From CAZSNT01 sp964607765 (GTDB lineage: Bacteria > Verrucomicrobiota > Lentisphaeria > Oligosphaerales > JABHEG01), in assembly GCA_964607765.1 (NCBI GenBank), contig CAZSNT010000025.1:17543-81542 (forward strand): a stretch of 64,000 nucleotides of DNA, written 5' to 3'. Positions within the stretch are counted from its first letter, which is position 1. Each line of letters begins with the position of its first letter. Shown here one piece after another: positions 51,844-59,993 of the stretch. The translations under genes were made by a program, and so were the position numbers. The notes beneath the pieces are model-generated. The model was not told the origin of the DNA and searched no databases. It worked only from the letters and a program-made list of their open reading frames with translations.

Positions 51844-53619
51844 ATGGCCGATGCCATAGTAGTCTGTCCGGACGGCCTGCTCAGGCGCTGCCTGCCGAGG
51901 TCGCCTCTCATTCTCGTGCTCGGGCTGGCGAGTGTGATCGGGACGGCGAGGCATGCCGGGGCGCAGAGCACGCGTACAGCCACGTCGCGCGCCCTCCCAC
52001 GCTTCACCTCGCGGTCACTCTCCTCGCAACGCCCCGCGGAGTACGAGCTCAGCCCGGAAACGCCCGAACAGCTCAGGCGGATGAACCTGCAGCTGGCGTC
52101 GACAAGTGGTGCAGGCCGACGCAACGCACTGCACCTGGACCTGCTGGCGTACGGCCACACGCTCGTCGGCCGCGCAGAAGCAGGCCGCACACCCTCCCAA
52201 CACGCCGTCGACCTCTACAGCACGATCGTGGTCGACGGCCAGCCGCAGCGCGCCGGGACCATCACGCGGCTCGGCGAACAGCTGACCACCGACGGGTTCG
52301 ACTTCCTGGACGCCACGCACAATGGGTACGAGCACCTGGGCATCGTCCACCGCCGGAAGGTCATCCTCGTCAAGAGCCGGCAACCGCAGTTCAGCGATTA
52401 CTGGATTCTCTGTGACTTGGTTCTCGGACAGGGCACGCACCGCGCAGAACAGTTCCTGCACCTCCCTGCCCCGCCCGGAACGAGCGCGTCCGACGTCCAC
52501 GTCCGCCGCGATTCCGCGACCGTGCGCACAGTGCGCAATGCAGCGCCGAATGTCTGGCTTCAATCACCGCCCGATCCGACCCTCGACGTCAGACTGTCGG
52601 CTGCCGGCGCCGGGCCGGCTGCGGCAGCCGCGGGCGACGCGCGTTCCCCATCGCCCGTCGCAGTCTACACCAGAGACGGCGCTCTGCCCCTCGCCTTCAC
52701 CACGGTCGTGTTCCCCGTTCCCAAGGGGGGCAAGCTCCACGTGGACGTGACACCGCTCCCGGTCACTGCAAACGGCGCAGTCCTGCACGCCACCCAAGCG
52801 GTCTGTCTGCGCGTGGACGTGGCCCTGGAACGGTCCGTGCGGCAGCGGCAGCGCCTGCGGTGGCGCTCGCCGTTCCAGCGCAGCACGACAGGGCGCTGGG
52901 TCCGCCCGACACGCGACGGTTCATCCGCGGATACAGCCAGCACGAGCACTGCGGACGCTGAGACACGAATGGTTCAGGAATGGACTGACGTCGTGTTCAT
53001 TTCTCATTCCGGTTCGCACATCCGGGAGTACGGGTGTTTCAGCACGGACGGCGAGCTCGCTCTGTTGCGTGAAGACAACACCGGCAGGTATGTTCGAATG
53101 GTGCTCAAGCACGGATCCGTGATCCACGAACAGTGGGACAAAGTCCTGGAAAGCGACAATAGCATGCCGTACGTCGACGCGTGCTGGCGCGGCGCCGCTG
53201 TCTACGCCGACTGCGTGGCCTCGCAAGGCCTGCAGTTCTGGGCCCAATCCGCTACCCGCATGCTGCGTGGCAGCCAGTACATCCGTTCCTATCCGCGCAG
53301 CGGCTACCTTTACACGCTGTCGGCCTGGCGGGAACCGCTGCCTGTGATCACCGGGCTGCGCGTCAGCCCGCAGCAAGCGCCGGACGCGGAGCCGCAGGCG
53401 CGCATCTCCTGGCGCACCGATCTGCCCGCAACCACACAAGTGGAGTTTTCGGCAGCGGACGGACTGTGGCGCCGCACAACGCTCGCCCCGCAATTCGTCA
53501 CCGAGCACAGCGTTGTTGCGGAAGGACTGCAGGCGGGCGGCAGTTACACGTTCAGAGCCGTGTCCTGCACCGCGGCAGGAAGACAGCAGACACGCACGAC
53601 GTACGTACGGATCCCGTAG
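51844..53619 (+). CDS. Secreted heparinase II/III C-domain protein with Fn3-like end
   Basis: The 591-aa protein has a signal peptide (LILVLGLASVIGTARHAGAQ). The following region matches the beta-sandwich domain of heparinase II/III and PL15/PL17 lyases: STIVVDGQPQR, FDFLDATHNGYEHLGIVHRRKVILVK and YWILCDLVLGQGTHRAEQFLHL. The N-terminal alpha/alpha-toroid domain that carries most catalytic residues is missing, so lyase activity is doubtful. The last 90 residues (RISWRTDLPATTQVEF to RTTYVRIP) look like an Fn3 or phosphatase-type beta-domain. It is transcribed alone, divergent from the SorC-like operon. Confidence 0.75.
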   Translation: MADAIVVCPDGLLRRCLPRSPLILVLGLASVIGTARHAGAQSTRTATSRALPRFTSRSLSSQRPAEYELSPETPEQLRRMNLQLASTSGAGRRNALHLDLLAYGHTLVGRAEAGRTPSQHAVDLYSTIVVDGQPQRAGTITRLGEQLTTDGFDFLDATHNGYEHLGIVHRRKVILVKSRQPQFSDYWILCDLVLGQGTHRAEQFLHLPAPPGTSASDVHVRRDSATVRTVRNAAPNVWLQSPPDPTLDVRLSAAGAGPAAAAAGDARSPSPVAVYTRDGALPLAFTTVVFPVPKGGKLHVDVTPLPVTANGAVLHATQAVCLRVDVALERSVRQRQRLRWRSPFQRSTTGRWVRPTRDGSSADTASTSTADAETRMVQEWTDVVFISHSGSHIREYGCFSTDGELALLREDNTGRYVRMVLKHGSVIHEQWDKVLESDNSMPYVDACWRGAAVYADCVASQGLQFWAQSATRMLRGSQYIRSYPRSGYLYTLSAWREPLPVITGLRVSPQQAPDAEPQARISWRTDLPATTQVEFSAADGLWRRTTLAPQFVTEHSVVAEGLQAGGSYTFRAVSCTAAGRQQTRTTYVRIP

Positions 53620-53629
53620 GACGAGGCAG

Positions 53630-53681
53630 AGAGACGAAGTAGAGAGACGGAGTAGAAAGGCGAAGTAGAGAGACGAAGTAG
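53630..53681. repeat. Four 13-bp tandem repeats next to a scaffold gap
   Basis: Units 53630-53642, 53643-53655, 53656-53668 and 53669-53681 are variants of AGAGACGAAGTAG in perfect 13-bp register. They begin 11 bp after the heparinase-domain gene and run into the run of Ns at 53683, so the true array length is unknown and probably caused the assembly break. Confidence 0.9.
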
Positions 53682-53682
53682 A

Positions 53683-53782
53683 NNNNNNNNNNNNNNNNNN
53701 NNNNNNNNNNNNNNNNNNNNNNNNNNNNNNNNNNNNNNNNNNNNNNNNNNNNNNNNNNNNNNNNNNNNNNNNNNNNNNNNNN
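53683..53782. other. Scaffold gap of 100 Ns
   Basis: Exactly 100 undetermined bases, the usual default length for a join of unknown size. It separates the 13-bp array from the 3' part of the cyclase-homology gene, so order and distance across it should not be trusted. Confidence 0.98.
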
Positions 53783-54633
53783 GGCATGCCGGCGGACGTC
53801 TCGCTCGCGGCGCTGGGAGCCGGATGCACGCCCGATTGCGCGGCAGCGGGTGCAGCGGGGTCCGGCTTGAGCTTCAGCTCGGGCAACGCGGGGTAGGAAC
53901 CGCTGTCCAGCGCTTTTGACTGCGGCGTCAGGTCGAGGACGTCGGCGTCGGCAGGCGGCGCAGGACGAGGCGGCAGCGACACGGATGTCTTCAGCGACGG
54001 GAGCCTCTTGGCCGCAGCCGTGCCTGCGGCCTTCCGCCCCGGCGGGGTTTCGCCCCCTTTGTCGACTACCGCAATCTTGGTCGTGGCGTGCCGAACCGAG
54101 GGACCGTCCTTCTCCTCGCGCCACTGTACCTCGAACAGCCTCACACCCAGTCGCCGTTCGAGGCCCTGCGCATCCTCGAGCGGGTCCAGCCGGTGCCGGA
54201 GCCGGGCAGGGATCTGCTCGTAGACCTGGTCCGTTGCCAGAATCTGCTGGGGTTTGGCAAGCGTGACGATGCGGGCCGAAGTCGTCACCACATCCCCCGT
54301 GCAGCTTCCCCCCTTCAACGTGACATCACCCGCGTGCAGGCCAATACGCAGCACGGCCGGGGTCATGGTCTTGGCCGGTGTGCGCTCGATGGACTGCTGC
54401 ATCTTGGCTGCAGCAAGCAGTGCGTCCTCGCCCTTCTCGAACGAGCACAACACGGTGCTGCCAACGGTCCTCAACAGGTTGCCGTTGTGCTGCTTGCGAA
54501 CAACGCTCAAGATGGAAATGCAGTGATCGAGGAACTCCCGCTCAGCGTCGCTGCCTTCCGTCTCGCGTACGCTGACAGCGCTGGGGATGTCAACGAACAT
54601 CAGCGTCAGGAATTGTACTTTCTTCTCTGGCAT
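53783..54633 (-). CDS. Adenylate/guanylate cyclase-homology protein, 3' end missing
   Basis: The visible 283 residues begin with a class III nucleotidyl-cyclase domain (VDIPSAVS with the first metal Asp; RIGLHAGDVTLKGGSCTGDVV; ARIVTLAKPQQILATDQVYEQIP). In the segment that normally reads GDGxxAxF the sequence is GSTVLCSF, so the second metal-binding Asp is replaced by Ser and catalytic activity is doubtful. A Pro/Ala/Lys-rich linker follows and is cut off by the scaffold gap, so the C-terminal domain is unknown. It reads toward the gap; nothing is recognised in 54634-54881. Confidence 0.8.
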
Positions 54634-54881
54634 ACACGTTGGCGCCGGACGCTATCAGGAACGGCGGCATCACAGTCCCCGTGTTCAGTGACTCAATCGC
54701 CACACGGGCCGACACGGGGCCGCATCCGCCGGAGAGCTGCCCTACCTGCAGCCACACACAGACGTTCCCTGAAGCTGCCCGGAAATACCTTTCCGTGACG
54801 GCTCAAGCAGAGACTACACAGGGCCTAATGTAACATCAACTCCCCCATACAGCCACAACACGCGCGACCGAATTACAGGAA

Positions 54882-55868
54882 TCATGCGTGCGTGCTCGGC
54901 CGGGTCTGAATCGTGAGCTCGGGCGAGGCGATCGTCACTTTCGTGTGGGGCGGCACGGACTCGGTGAGCCAAACATTGCCGCCAATGACCGAGTCGTGGC
55001 CGATCGTGATGTCGCCCAAAAGCGTTGCGCCGGCGTAGATCGTCACATCGTCTTCTATATTCGGGTGACGCTTGGAGCCTTTGATGACTCGCCCCTCCCC
55101 GTCCCGCGGGAAACTCAACGCCCCCAGCGTGACGCCCTGGTAGATCTTCACCCGATCACCGATCACCGCCGTTTCGCCGATCACGACGCCCGTGCCATGG
55201 TCGATGAAGAACGTGTTGCCAATGGTCGCGCCCGGATGCAGGTCGATACCGGTCATCGTGTGGGCATACTCGCCCATGACCCGGGGCACGAGCGGCACGT
55301 TGGCCCGGTACAGTTCGTGAGCCAGGCGGTGTACCGCGATCGCGCGCAGACCGGGGTACGCAATCACCACCTCATCCGTGGACTTGGCAGCGGGATCGCC
55401 GGCCATCGCCGCCCGAACATCCGTCTTCAGCAACCCCCTGACCCGCGGCAGGCTCTCGAGCAGTCCCAAGACGGCCGTCTCGGACAAACGCACGCAATCG
55501 CAGTCGCTGCAGCGCTCCAGCTTGCAGCGATACGCAAAAGCACGCTCAACCTGCTCGCAGAGACGCTTGAAAACGTCGTTGACCAGGTTGCCAATGGCGA
55601 ACTCGATGCCCGCCTGATCGATCGGGTGGCGGCCGCTGTAGCCCGGGAACAGGATCTCCAGAAGCTGTTCGAGAACGGCCAGGACCTCTTCGCGCTGGGG
55701 CATGTTCGAACCGTCAAGGTGGTTGATGCCCTCTTCGTCTTCGTAGGTGGCGCTGATCTCACGGGTGATTCGGCGCGCCAGGGCTGCGTCCCAACGTGTT
55801 GCGTAGGGCCGTGCCAAAGACCGCGGGCAGGACGATGATCCGGATGCCGGTGGTGTGCACTCTTTCAT
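54882..55868 (-). CDS. cysE: Serine O-acetyltransferase
   Basis: CysE transfers an acetyl group from acetyl-CoA to serine, the first step of cysteine synthesis. The 328-aa protein has a long helical N-terminal domain, then left-handed beta-helix hexapeptides: MTGIDLHPGATIGNTFFIDHGTGVVIGETAVIGDRVKIYQGVTLGAL with the catalytic HGTG, HPNIEDDVTIYAGATLLGD and IGGNVWLTESVPP. The long N-domain with a Cys cluster (CKLERCSDCDC) resembles the EpsC/long SAT type. Its start overlaps the dtd stop (ATGA), so the two are translationally coupled. Confidence 0.94.
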   Translation of the reverse strand: MKECTPPASGSSSCPRSLARPYATRWDAALARRITREISATYEDEEGINHLDGSNMPQREEVLAVLEQLLEILFPGYSGRHPIDQAGIEFAIGNLVNDVFKRLCEQVERAFAYRCKLERCSDCDCVRLSETAVLGLLESLPRVRGLLKTDVRAAMAGDPAAKSTDEVVIAYPGLRAIAVHRLAHELYRANVPLVPRVMGEYAHTMTGIDLHPGATIGNTFFIDHGTGVVIGETAVIGDRVKIYQGVTLGALSFPRDGEGRVIKGSKRHPNIEDDVTIYAGATLLGDITIGHDSVIGGNVWLTESVPPHTKVTIASPELTIQTRPSTHA

Positions 55869-56317
55869 CGCGTCTCACGCTCCCTCTCAACTAACAGCGT
55901 TACAGGACCGTCGTTGACCAGACTCACTGCCATCATCGCGCCGAACACGCCAGTGGCCGTCCGCAAGCCTGTGTCCGCCAGGTAAGACACGAACGTCTCA
56001 TACAAAGGTCCCGACAACGACGGCGGCGCAGCGTCAATGAAGCTGGGGCGACGCCCCTTGCGCGTGTCGCCGTACAACGTAAACTGCGATACAACAAGGA
56101 GTTCGGCGCCAACGTCCAGCGCCGACAGATTGAACTTCCCCGCCGGATCGGCGAAAATGCGCAGGTTCACACACTTCGCCGCAACGTGCTTCGCTTCCGC
56201 TTCAGTATCGCCGCCGCGGATGCCAAGCAGGATGAGTAACCCCTTGCCGATACTCCCCACGACCTCGCCGTCGACCGTCACGCGCGCCTCTGAAACTCGC
56301 TGCAATACTGCTCGCAT
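55865..56317 (-). CDS. dtd: D-aminoacyl-tRNA deacylase
   Basis: Dtd hydrolyses D-amino acids mischarged onto tRNA. The 150-aa protein begins MRAVLQRVSEARVTVDGEVVG and contains the diagnostic SQFTLYGDTRKGRRPSF motif (consensus SQFTLxxdxxKGxRPSF) and the C-terminal TGVFGAMMAVSLVNDGPVTLLVE with the conserved NDGPVT signature, so the catalytic elements are intact. ATG 56317 is chosen as the usual family start; the frame continues 51 bp upstream. It is the first gene of a dtd-cysE pair. Confidence 0.95.
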   Translation of the reverse strand: MRAVLQRVSEARVTVDGEVVGSIGKGLLILLGIRGGDTEAEAKHVAAKCVNLRIFADPAGKFNLSALDVGAELLVVSQFTLYGDTRKGRRPSFIDAAPPSLSGPLYETFVSYLADTGLRTATGVFGAMMAVSLVNDGPVTLLVERERETR

Positions 56318-56430
56318 CGCTCCGAACCCGCTCCTCACGTTGTCAGACTGTGGACCGCGGACTACCAACCTAAGATAGTGCGCAACCGTCCGAGGACCAC
56401 TCCCCGCGGCAGCAGGGGACAGGCCGACAA

Positions 56431-56464
56431 AGAGAAAGCCCCCGTCCGTTGCCGGCCGGGGGCT
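56431..56464 (-). terminator. Rho-independent terminator downstream of the OmpW-like gene
   Basis: On the minus strand AGCCCCCG (complement of 56457-56464) and CGGGGGCT (complement of 56437-56444) form an 8-bp stem around a 12-base loop and are followed by a U-rich tail (UUUCUCUUU). It lies 27 bp after the OmpW-like stop and in the right orientation. Confidence 0.75.
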
Positions 56465-56490
56465 CTAGAGAAAATGCTGTGACGCGTGCT

Positions 56491-57129
56491 TCAGAAGCGG
56501 TATCCAATACCCACACCGAAGATCCAGTGATCGATGTTCACGTCCGCATCGATCGCCGGCCCCAGCGTGTTGTCCAAATGCACGTCCGTCTCGAGCAGGA
56601 CCTTCTTCACGTCCAGGTTGAACACCCAATCCGTGTTGATGTCCACATCGATGCCGGCCTGCAGCACGATGCCCCACGTATCGTCGTAGTCGATGCCGGT
56701 GACCGCGCCGCCCGGCAGATCGTCATCATAGAACCACGTGTGGCTGACGCCCGCGCCGACGTAGGGCTTCACGGTGTCGGTCAGCTTCGTGTGGTACTGC
56801 AGCGTCAGCGTGGGAGGCAGCAGCTTGATGCTGCCGAGATCCACATCGCCCAGGGCTGTGTCTTCGGCCGTCACGCCGTTGCGCGTAGTGGCCGCCATCA
56901 GCTCCAGCGCCCAGTTCTCGGACAGGAAACGGGTGATGTCGATGCCGAGAGTGACGTCGCTGTCAATGTCAACATCGCCGCCAATGCCGTCGATGTGAGC
57001 CGACTCGTTCGGGTTCACGTAAATCCCACGCACGCGCAGCAGCCACTCCTGACCTTCACCCGCCGACGCAGTCAGCGCCATCAGAGAACCCACTGCCACC
57101 ACGGACCGGATTGCCTTCGAGAGATTCAT
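56491..57129 (-). CDS. OmpW-like outer-membrane protein
   Basis: The 212-aa protein has a signal peptide (IRSVVAVGSLMALTASAG) and eight-strand-like beta pattern with typical OmpW features: WLLRVRGIYVNPN at the start, VTLGIDITRFLSENWALELMA, LLPPTLTLQYHT, VKPYVGAGVSHTWFYDDD and the terminal Phe (FGVGIGYRF) needed for outer-membrane insertion. OmpW proteins form small hydrophobic channels; the ligand here is unknown. ATG 57129 with GGAGTGTGAGG upstream is chosen. It is a single gene with its own terminator. Confidence 0.9.
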   Translation of the reverse strand: MNLSKAIRSVVAVGSLMALTASAGEGQEWLLRVRGIYVNPNESAHIDGIGGDVDIDSDVTLGIDITRFLSENWALELMAATTRNGVTAEDTALGDVDLGSIKLLPPTLTLQYHTKLTDTVKPYVGAGVSHTWFYDDDLPGGAVTGIDYDDTWGIVLQAGIDVDINTDWVFNLDVKKVLLETDVHLDNTLGPAIDADVNIDHWIFGVGIGYRF

Positions 57130-57375
57130 CCTCACACTCCTACTTTCTTTCCTCATGTTCGCCCCGCACGCAAAGCCCAGTCAGTCGCGGTACTCCCGCA
57201 ACCCACAACAGCACTGCGCCCGGGCAAAAGGGGGTGAACATAGAAGGCATATCCCCAAATTCAAGCGCTGACGCACAAGAACAGGGAATGACCGGAAAAC
57301 GGTGCGCGTTCTCCACGGCTGCCGGGCCGCGCATCTGGGGACGAGGAGGACGACGACATGCGACGCGCTGCCCCC

Positions 57376-57614
57376 GCATCCGTAGGCTCTCCCCGCATCC
57401 GTAGGCTCTCCCCGCATCCGTAGGCTNNNNNNNNNNNNNNNNNNNNNNNNNNNNNNNNNNNNNNNNNNNNNNNNNNNNNNNNNNNNNNNNNNNNNNNNNN
57501 NNNNNNNNNNNNNNNNNNNNNNNNNNGGCTCTCCCCGCATCCGTAGGCTCTCCCCGCATCCGTAGGCTCTCCCCGCATCCGTAGGCTCTCCCCGCATCCG
57601 ACATCCGGCATCCG
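57376..57614. repeat. 19-bp tandem repeat array interrupted by a scaffold gap
   Basis: Units based on CATCCGTAGGCTCTCCCCG repeat every 19 bp: starts at 57376, 57395 and 57414 left of the gap, and 57537, 57556, 57575 and 57594 to its right. The array then passes into 7-bp units (GCATCCG, ACATCCG, GCATCCG; 57594-57614). The same 19-bp family occurs at 62242. The 573-bp interval 57130-57702 holds nothing else recognisable. Frames through the array just translate the repeat. Confidence 0.93.
57427..57526. other. Scaffold gap of 100 Ns
   Basis: Exactly 100 undetermined bases inside the 19-bp array. Repeat units flank it on both sides, so the join is likely correct but the number of missing units is unknown. 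Confidence 0.98.
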
Positions 57615-57702
57615 ACCTGCCTCCCCGACTTGAGCACCGTACGCCGTGGCGGTACGTTACCCTTTTGGGGGACAGGCACACGGAAGAAGCCGAAGGCACA
57701 TC

Positions 57703-58698
57703 ATGGCGAATGATCTCAAACTACACGGACAGAACCTGTTGACTCTGAGTAACCTGACCGACGAGCAGATGCTCGGCCTGGTCCGGCTGGCGGGCGAGCT
57801 CAAGACAGACAAGGCTGCGGGCCCTGCGGCGCGCCCGCCGCTGCTCGAACGCAGGAACATCTGCCTGCTCTTCGAGAAGGCCTCCACGCGGACGCGATGT
57901 GCTGCCGTTGTCGCAGCCGTCGATGAAGGCGCTCACGCCGAGTACCTCGGCCAGAAGGACATCCACTTCGGCAAGAAGGAATCGGTAGCGGACACCGCAC
58001 GCGTCCTTGGCCGGATGTTCGACGGCATCCTGTTCCGCGGCTTTGCGCAGACGACCGTGGAGACCCTCGGCCGCCACGCCGGCGTGCCCGTGTGGAACGG
58101 CCTGACCGATCACTGGCATCCGACCCAGATCCTTGCCGACCTGCTCACCATGCAGGAGCATTTCGGCCGGCTGCGCGGCTTGAAAGCCGCTTTCGTGGGC
58201 GACGGCAGGAATAACGTCTGCAACTCACTCATGCTTGGTTGCGCCAAAGCGGGCATCGATTTCGTCAACTGCTGCCCCGAACAGCTGCGGCCCGACGACG
58301 AGTTTGTCAGTATCGCAACCGAAGCGGCACAGCGCAACGGCAGTTCAATCCGGATCTGCCACGAGCCCGGCACCGGCTTGGAGGGCGCCAACGTGATCTA
58401 CACGGACGTCTGGGTCTCCATGGGCGAAGAGAGCCAGTTCAAAGAACGGCTTGACCTACTCCGCGACTACCAGGTCGACGCTGCCATGATGCAGCGCACG
58501 GGCAACGTCGATGCTGACCAGGTCATTTTTCTGCACTGCCTGCCCGCGTTCCACAACGCGGACACCGAAGTCACCCGCGAATTGGGCGCGCTCGAGGTGG
58601 CTGACGACGTCTTTGAGGCCAGCTACTCCAGGGTCTTCGACCAGGCGGAGAATCGAATGCACACGATCAAAGCCATCATGGTGGCCACCCTGACGTGA
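57703..58698 (+). CDS. argF: Ornithine carbamoyltransferase
   Basis: ArgF condenses carbamoyl phosphate with ornithine to citrulline in arginine synthesis. The 331-aa protein shows the carbamoyl-phosphate motif EKASTRTRC (STRTR), GQKDIHFGKKESVADTARVLGRMFDG, HWHPTQILADLLTM, FVGDGRNNVCNSLM, the ornithine-loop VSMGEE and HCLPAFH, all typical of OTC rather than ATC. ATG 57703 follows the repeat-rich spacer. pyrB begins 41 bp downstream, so both carbamoyl-phosphate-consuming enzymes are likely on one transcript. Confidence 0.95.
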   Translation: MANDLKLHGQNLLTLSNLTDEQMLGLVRLAGELKTDKAAGPAARPPLLERRNICLLFEKASTRTRCAAVVAAVDEGAHAEYLGQKDIHFGKKESVADTARVLGRMFDGILFRGFAQTTVETLGRHAGVPVWNGLTDHWHPTQILADLLTMQEHFGRLRGLKAAFVGDGRNNVCNSLMLGCAKAGIDFVNCCPEQLRPDDEFVSIATEAAQRNGSSIRICHEPGTGLEGANVIYTDVWVSMGEESQFKERLDLLRDYQVDAAMMQRTGNVDADQVIFLHCLPAFHNADTEVTRELGALEVADDVFEASYSRVFDQAENRMHTIKAIMVATLT

Positions 58699-58739
58699 CA
58701 GCGCGGATTCAACACGACCGGACCGGGAGGGAGACTGCA

Positions 58740-59825
58740 ATGAGACAGATGCCGCTGACCGACATCTCGTGGAGCGCGTTCAAGAAGCTGGAACTCGAGC
58801 AGAAAGGCGCCTACTTCACCTGCGACGGGAAGCCCTTCCACATCCTCATCGCACAGCAGTTCGACCGCCCGCAACTCGACGGACTGTGCCAGCTCGCGAC
58901 CCGGATCCGAGCCATCGCGAAAAGCAAGTCCGGAATGCGGTTCCTGGCCGGCCAGCTCAACCACAAGCGCGCCATGCTCGACTTCTCCCAGCCCAGCAGC
59001 CGGACCTTCCTGTCTTTCTACGCCGCGTGCCAGATCCTGGGCTTACGCGTCGCGGAAGTGCGGGATCCGGCCACGTCGAGCGAGATGAAAGGTGAGTCCA
59101 GGGAAGACTCCGTGCGGACCTTCAGCTCCTACTTCGACATGCTGATCATGCGCACCAAACTCCAGGGCTTTGCCGAGCGCATGGCATGGCTGCTGTCCAA
59201 CACCGGTCGCCCCGTGCCAATCATCAACGCGGGATCCGGCCGCGATCAGCACCCCACCCAGGCGTTGCTCGACATCTACACGCTCCAGCGCAGCTTTGAG
59301 CGACGCGGCGGCATCGAGGGCAAGACAGTCGCCTTTGTCGGGGACCTGGCGCGAGGCCGGACCGTGCGCTCACTCGCATACCTGCTCACCAAGTACCCGA
59401 ATGTCAAACAGTACTTCGTCGCTCCCAAGCCGCTCCAGATTGGAGAGGATATTCTGCGACAGCTCGACGACAAGGGCGTGGACTACGAGACCTCCTACGA
59501 CTTCGAGAAGATCATCCCGCAGGCCGACGCCATCTACATGACCCGAATCCAGGACGAGTGGGACAAAGAACCCGGCGAGAGCGAGAACATCGACACCACC
59601 AAGTACTATTTCGAGAAGCGACACCTCGACCTGCTCAAGCTGCACGCCATCATCATGCATCCGCTGCCGCGACGCCAGGAAATCGACACCGCCGTGGACG
59701 AAGATCGCAGAGCCATCTACTGGCGCCAAGTCCGTAACGGCATGTGGGTGCGAGCCGCCCTCATCGCTTCAATCTTCGGAAGGGACCGGGAGATCAGCAA
59801 CTACTACGATCTGAACCTGCTGTGA
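58740..59825 (+). CDS. pyrB: Aspartate carbamoyltransferase
   Basis: PyrB makes carbamoyl aspartate in pyrimidine synthesis. The 361-aa protein has DFSQPSSRTFLSF (SSRT carbamoyl-phosphate site in place of STRTR), NAGSGRDQHPTQALLDIYT, VAFVGDLARGRTVRSLAYLL, IYMTRIQDEW and MHPLPRRQEI, all matching ATCase. It is about 50 residues longer than E. coli PyrB (311 aa), with an N-terminal extension of about 35 residues. GGGAGGGAG precedes the ATG at 58740. No pyrI regulatory subunit is seen. Confidence 0.93.
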   Translation: MRQMPLTDISWSAFKKLELEQKGAYFTCDGKPFHILIAQQFDRPQLDGLCQLATRIRAIAKSKSGMRFLAGQLNHKRAMLDFSQPSSRTFLSFYAACQILGLRVAEVRDPATSSEMKGESREDSVRTFSSYFDMLIMRTKLQGFAERMAWLLSNTGRPVPIINAGSGRDQHPTQALLDIYTLQRSFERRGGIEGKTVAFVGDLARGRTVRSLAYLLTKYPNVKQYFVAPKPLQIGEDILRQLDDKGVDYETSYDFEKIIPQADAIYMTRIQDEWDKEPGESENIDTTKYYFEKRHLDLLKLHAIIMHPLPRRQEIDTAVDEDRRAIYWRQVRNGMWVRAALIASIFGRDREISNYYDLNLL

Positions 59826-59860
59826 TCGCAGCAAGTCCGCAGCACGCAGGCAATCCTGCT

Positions 59861-59944
59861 GAACCGAACACCGAATCCTGCTGGACAGCACCAAACACCA
59901 GACGCCGAACACCAAAACACCGTACACTGAACACCGTACACAGC
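59861..59944. repeat. Degenerate 7-bp repeat region (ACACCGT/ACACTGA type)
   Basis: The 168-bp spacer after pyrB is dominated by period-7 sequence; 59917-59944 reads ACACCGT, ACACTGA, ACACCGT, ACACAGC in register, preceded by looser CGAACACC-like units from 59861. It is related in composition to the ACTGAAC units at 5268. Confidence 0.75.
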
Positions 59945-59993
59945 TGACTCACCGGCCTGAACCCGTATACCGGTTGAGCAGAAGGCACCCTCG

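Noticed and set aside
52921..53782. Continuation of the cyclase-homology gene across the gap to 52921
   Set aside because: The frame left of the Ns is antisense to the heparinase-domain gene and translates the 13-bp repeat; the gap length is arbitrary, so frame continuity has no meaning.
57376..57614. CRISPR array
   Set aside because: The 19-bp units abut one another without unique spacers, and no cas genes are in the window.
57140..57699. Minus-strand coding frames of about 115-180 residues through the repeat region
   Set aside because: They only translate the 19-bp repeat in successive frames (a 19-residue periodic peptide) and cross the run of Ns.
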